Assembly (NCBI GenBank): GCA_040954595.2
Contig: CM082582.2
Location: forward strand, 9,610,001 to 9,674,000
From: Balanoglossus misakiensis
Taxonomy: Eukaryota; Hemichordata
Length of the DNA stretch: 64,000 bases
Reading direction: 5' to 3'
Both the position numbers and the translations under genes were made by a program. The notes under the pieces are model-generated. The model searched no databases and was not told the origin of the DNA. It saw only the letters and a list, made by a program, of their open reading frames with translations. Positions 60,956-64,000 of the stretch are shown one piece after another (the first letter of the stretch is position 1; each line of letters starts with the position of its first letter).

Positions 60956-61145
60956 TTCGGATGAAATGTTGGCTCAGTGTTGACTTTTTGTAACTCAGTG
61001 TGCCGATTTTTCCCGCGAGATGACGTAAAATAGCTTTACTCCAATGAAGAAGGACGTTTCATTGATAACCCGGAAGTGAATTACGAACCAATCATAGTTG
61101 GTTTTTAACGTGTAATATAATTTGGGTCACGTGAAAGAAGAGAAA
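60956..61145. promoter_or_regulatory. Compact bidirectional promoter, ORC6 / VPS35
   Basis: Only 190 bp separate the two start codons. In it I see an E2F consensus TTTCCCGC (61009-61016), a CRE-like TGACGTAA (61021-61028), a CCAAT box (61088-61092) and GTCACGTG (61126-61133). The E2F site suits S-phase control of ORC6. The last resembles the CLEAR/TFEB E-box used by lysosomal and endosomal genes. Factor use is inferred from motifs only. There is no TATA box, as is common in divergent housekeeping promoters. Confidence 0.6.

Positions 61146-64000
<2,855 letters not shown>

Overview
The window is nuclear DNA of an animal: intron-rich, GT-AG spliced, with short to medium introns (about 0.1-4.5 kb) and TA/CA-rich non-coding DNA. 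Gene content points to an invertebrate bilaterian, and I infer an invertebrate deuterostome (hemichordate or cephalochordate grade). Housekeeping proteins align well with vertebrate orthologues from memory, while the left third carries domain-shuffled secreted and membrane proteins. No rRNA, CRISPR array, intact transposon or virus was seen.

Left third (1-24.2 kb), extracellular proteins. A two-CTLD, EGF-ended C-type lectin-like gene is on the minus strand and cut off by the left edge. A CUB-CUB-LDLa-LDLa-transmembrane gene (4839-16673, plus) resembles NETO-type receptors. An astacin metalloprotease with two kringles and two PAN/apple domains (19170-24191, plus) uses at least one, probably two, GC-AG introns.

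Middle (24.5-43.2 kb), intracellular genes. Minus strand: CCDC93 (Commander/CCC complex), WRNIP1 (UBZ finger plus AAA+ ATPase), a FAM210A-like mitochondrial protein and COX4. Plus strand: a C20orf96-like coiled-coil protein and SYS1 (Golgi membrane protein). CCDC93 and WRNIP1 are in tandem. FAM210A and the coiled-coil gene diverge, the coiled-coil gene and COX4 converge, and COX4 and SYS1 diverge.

Right third (44.9-64 kb). A 15-exon minus-strand gene encodes a 5'-nucleotidase-type metallophosphoesterase joined through a long acidic linker to C-terminal ankyrin repeats. It is followed by ORC6 (minus) and VPS35 (plus, cut off by the right edge), arranged head to head about 190 bp apart. Human ORC6 and VPS35 are also neighbours, so this looks like an ancient divergent pair. 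The shared promoter has an E2F-type site, a CRE half-site, a CCAAT box and a CACGTG E-box.

Exon borders were worked out by hand from reading frame, splice dinucleotides and phase. Protein names rest on remembered family sequences, not on a search. The least explained items are the phosphoesterase-ankyrin fusion, the astacin-kringle-PAN architecture with its alternative 3' end, an antisense exon-like ORF in an astacin intron, and an unassigned two-frame ORF upstream of SYS1.
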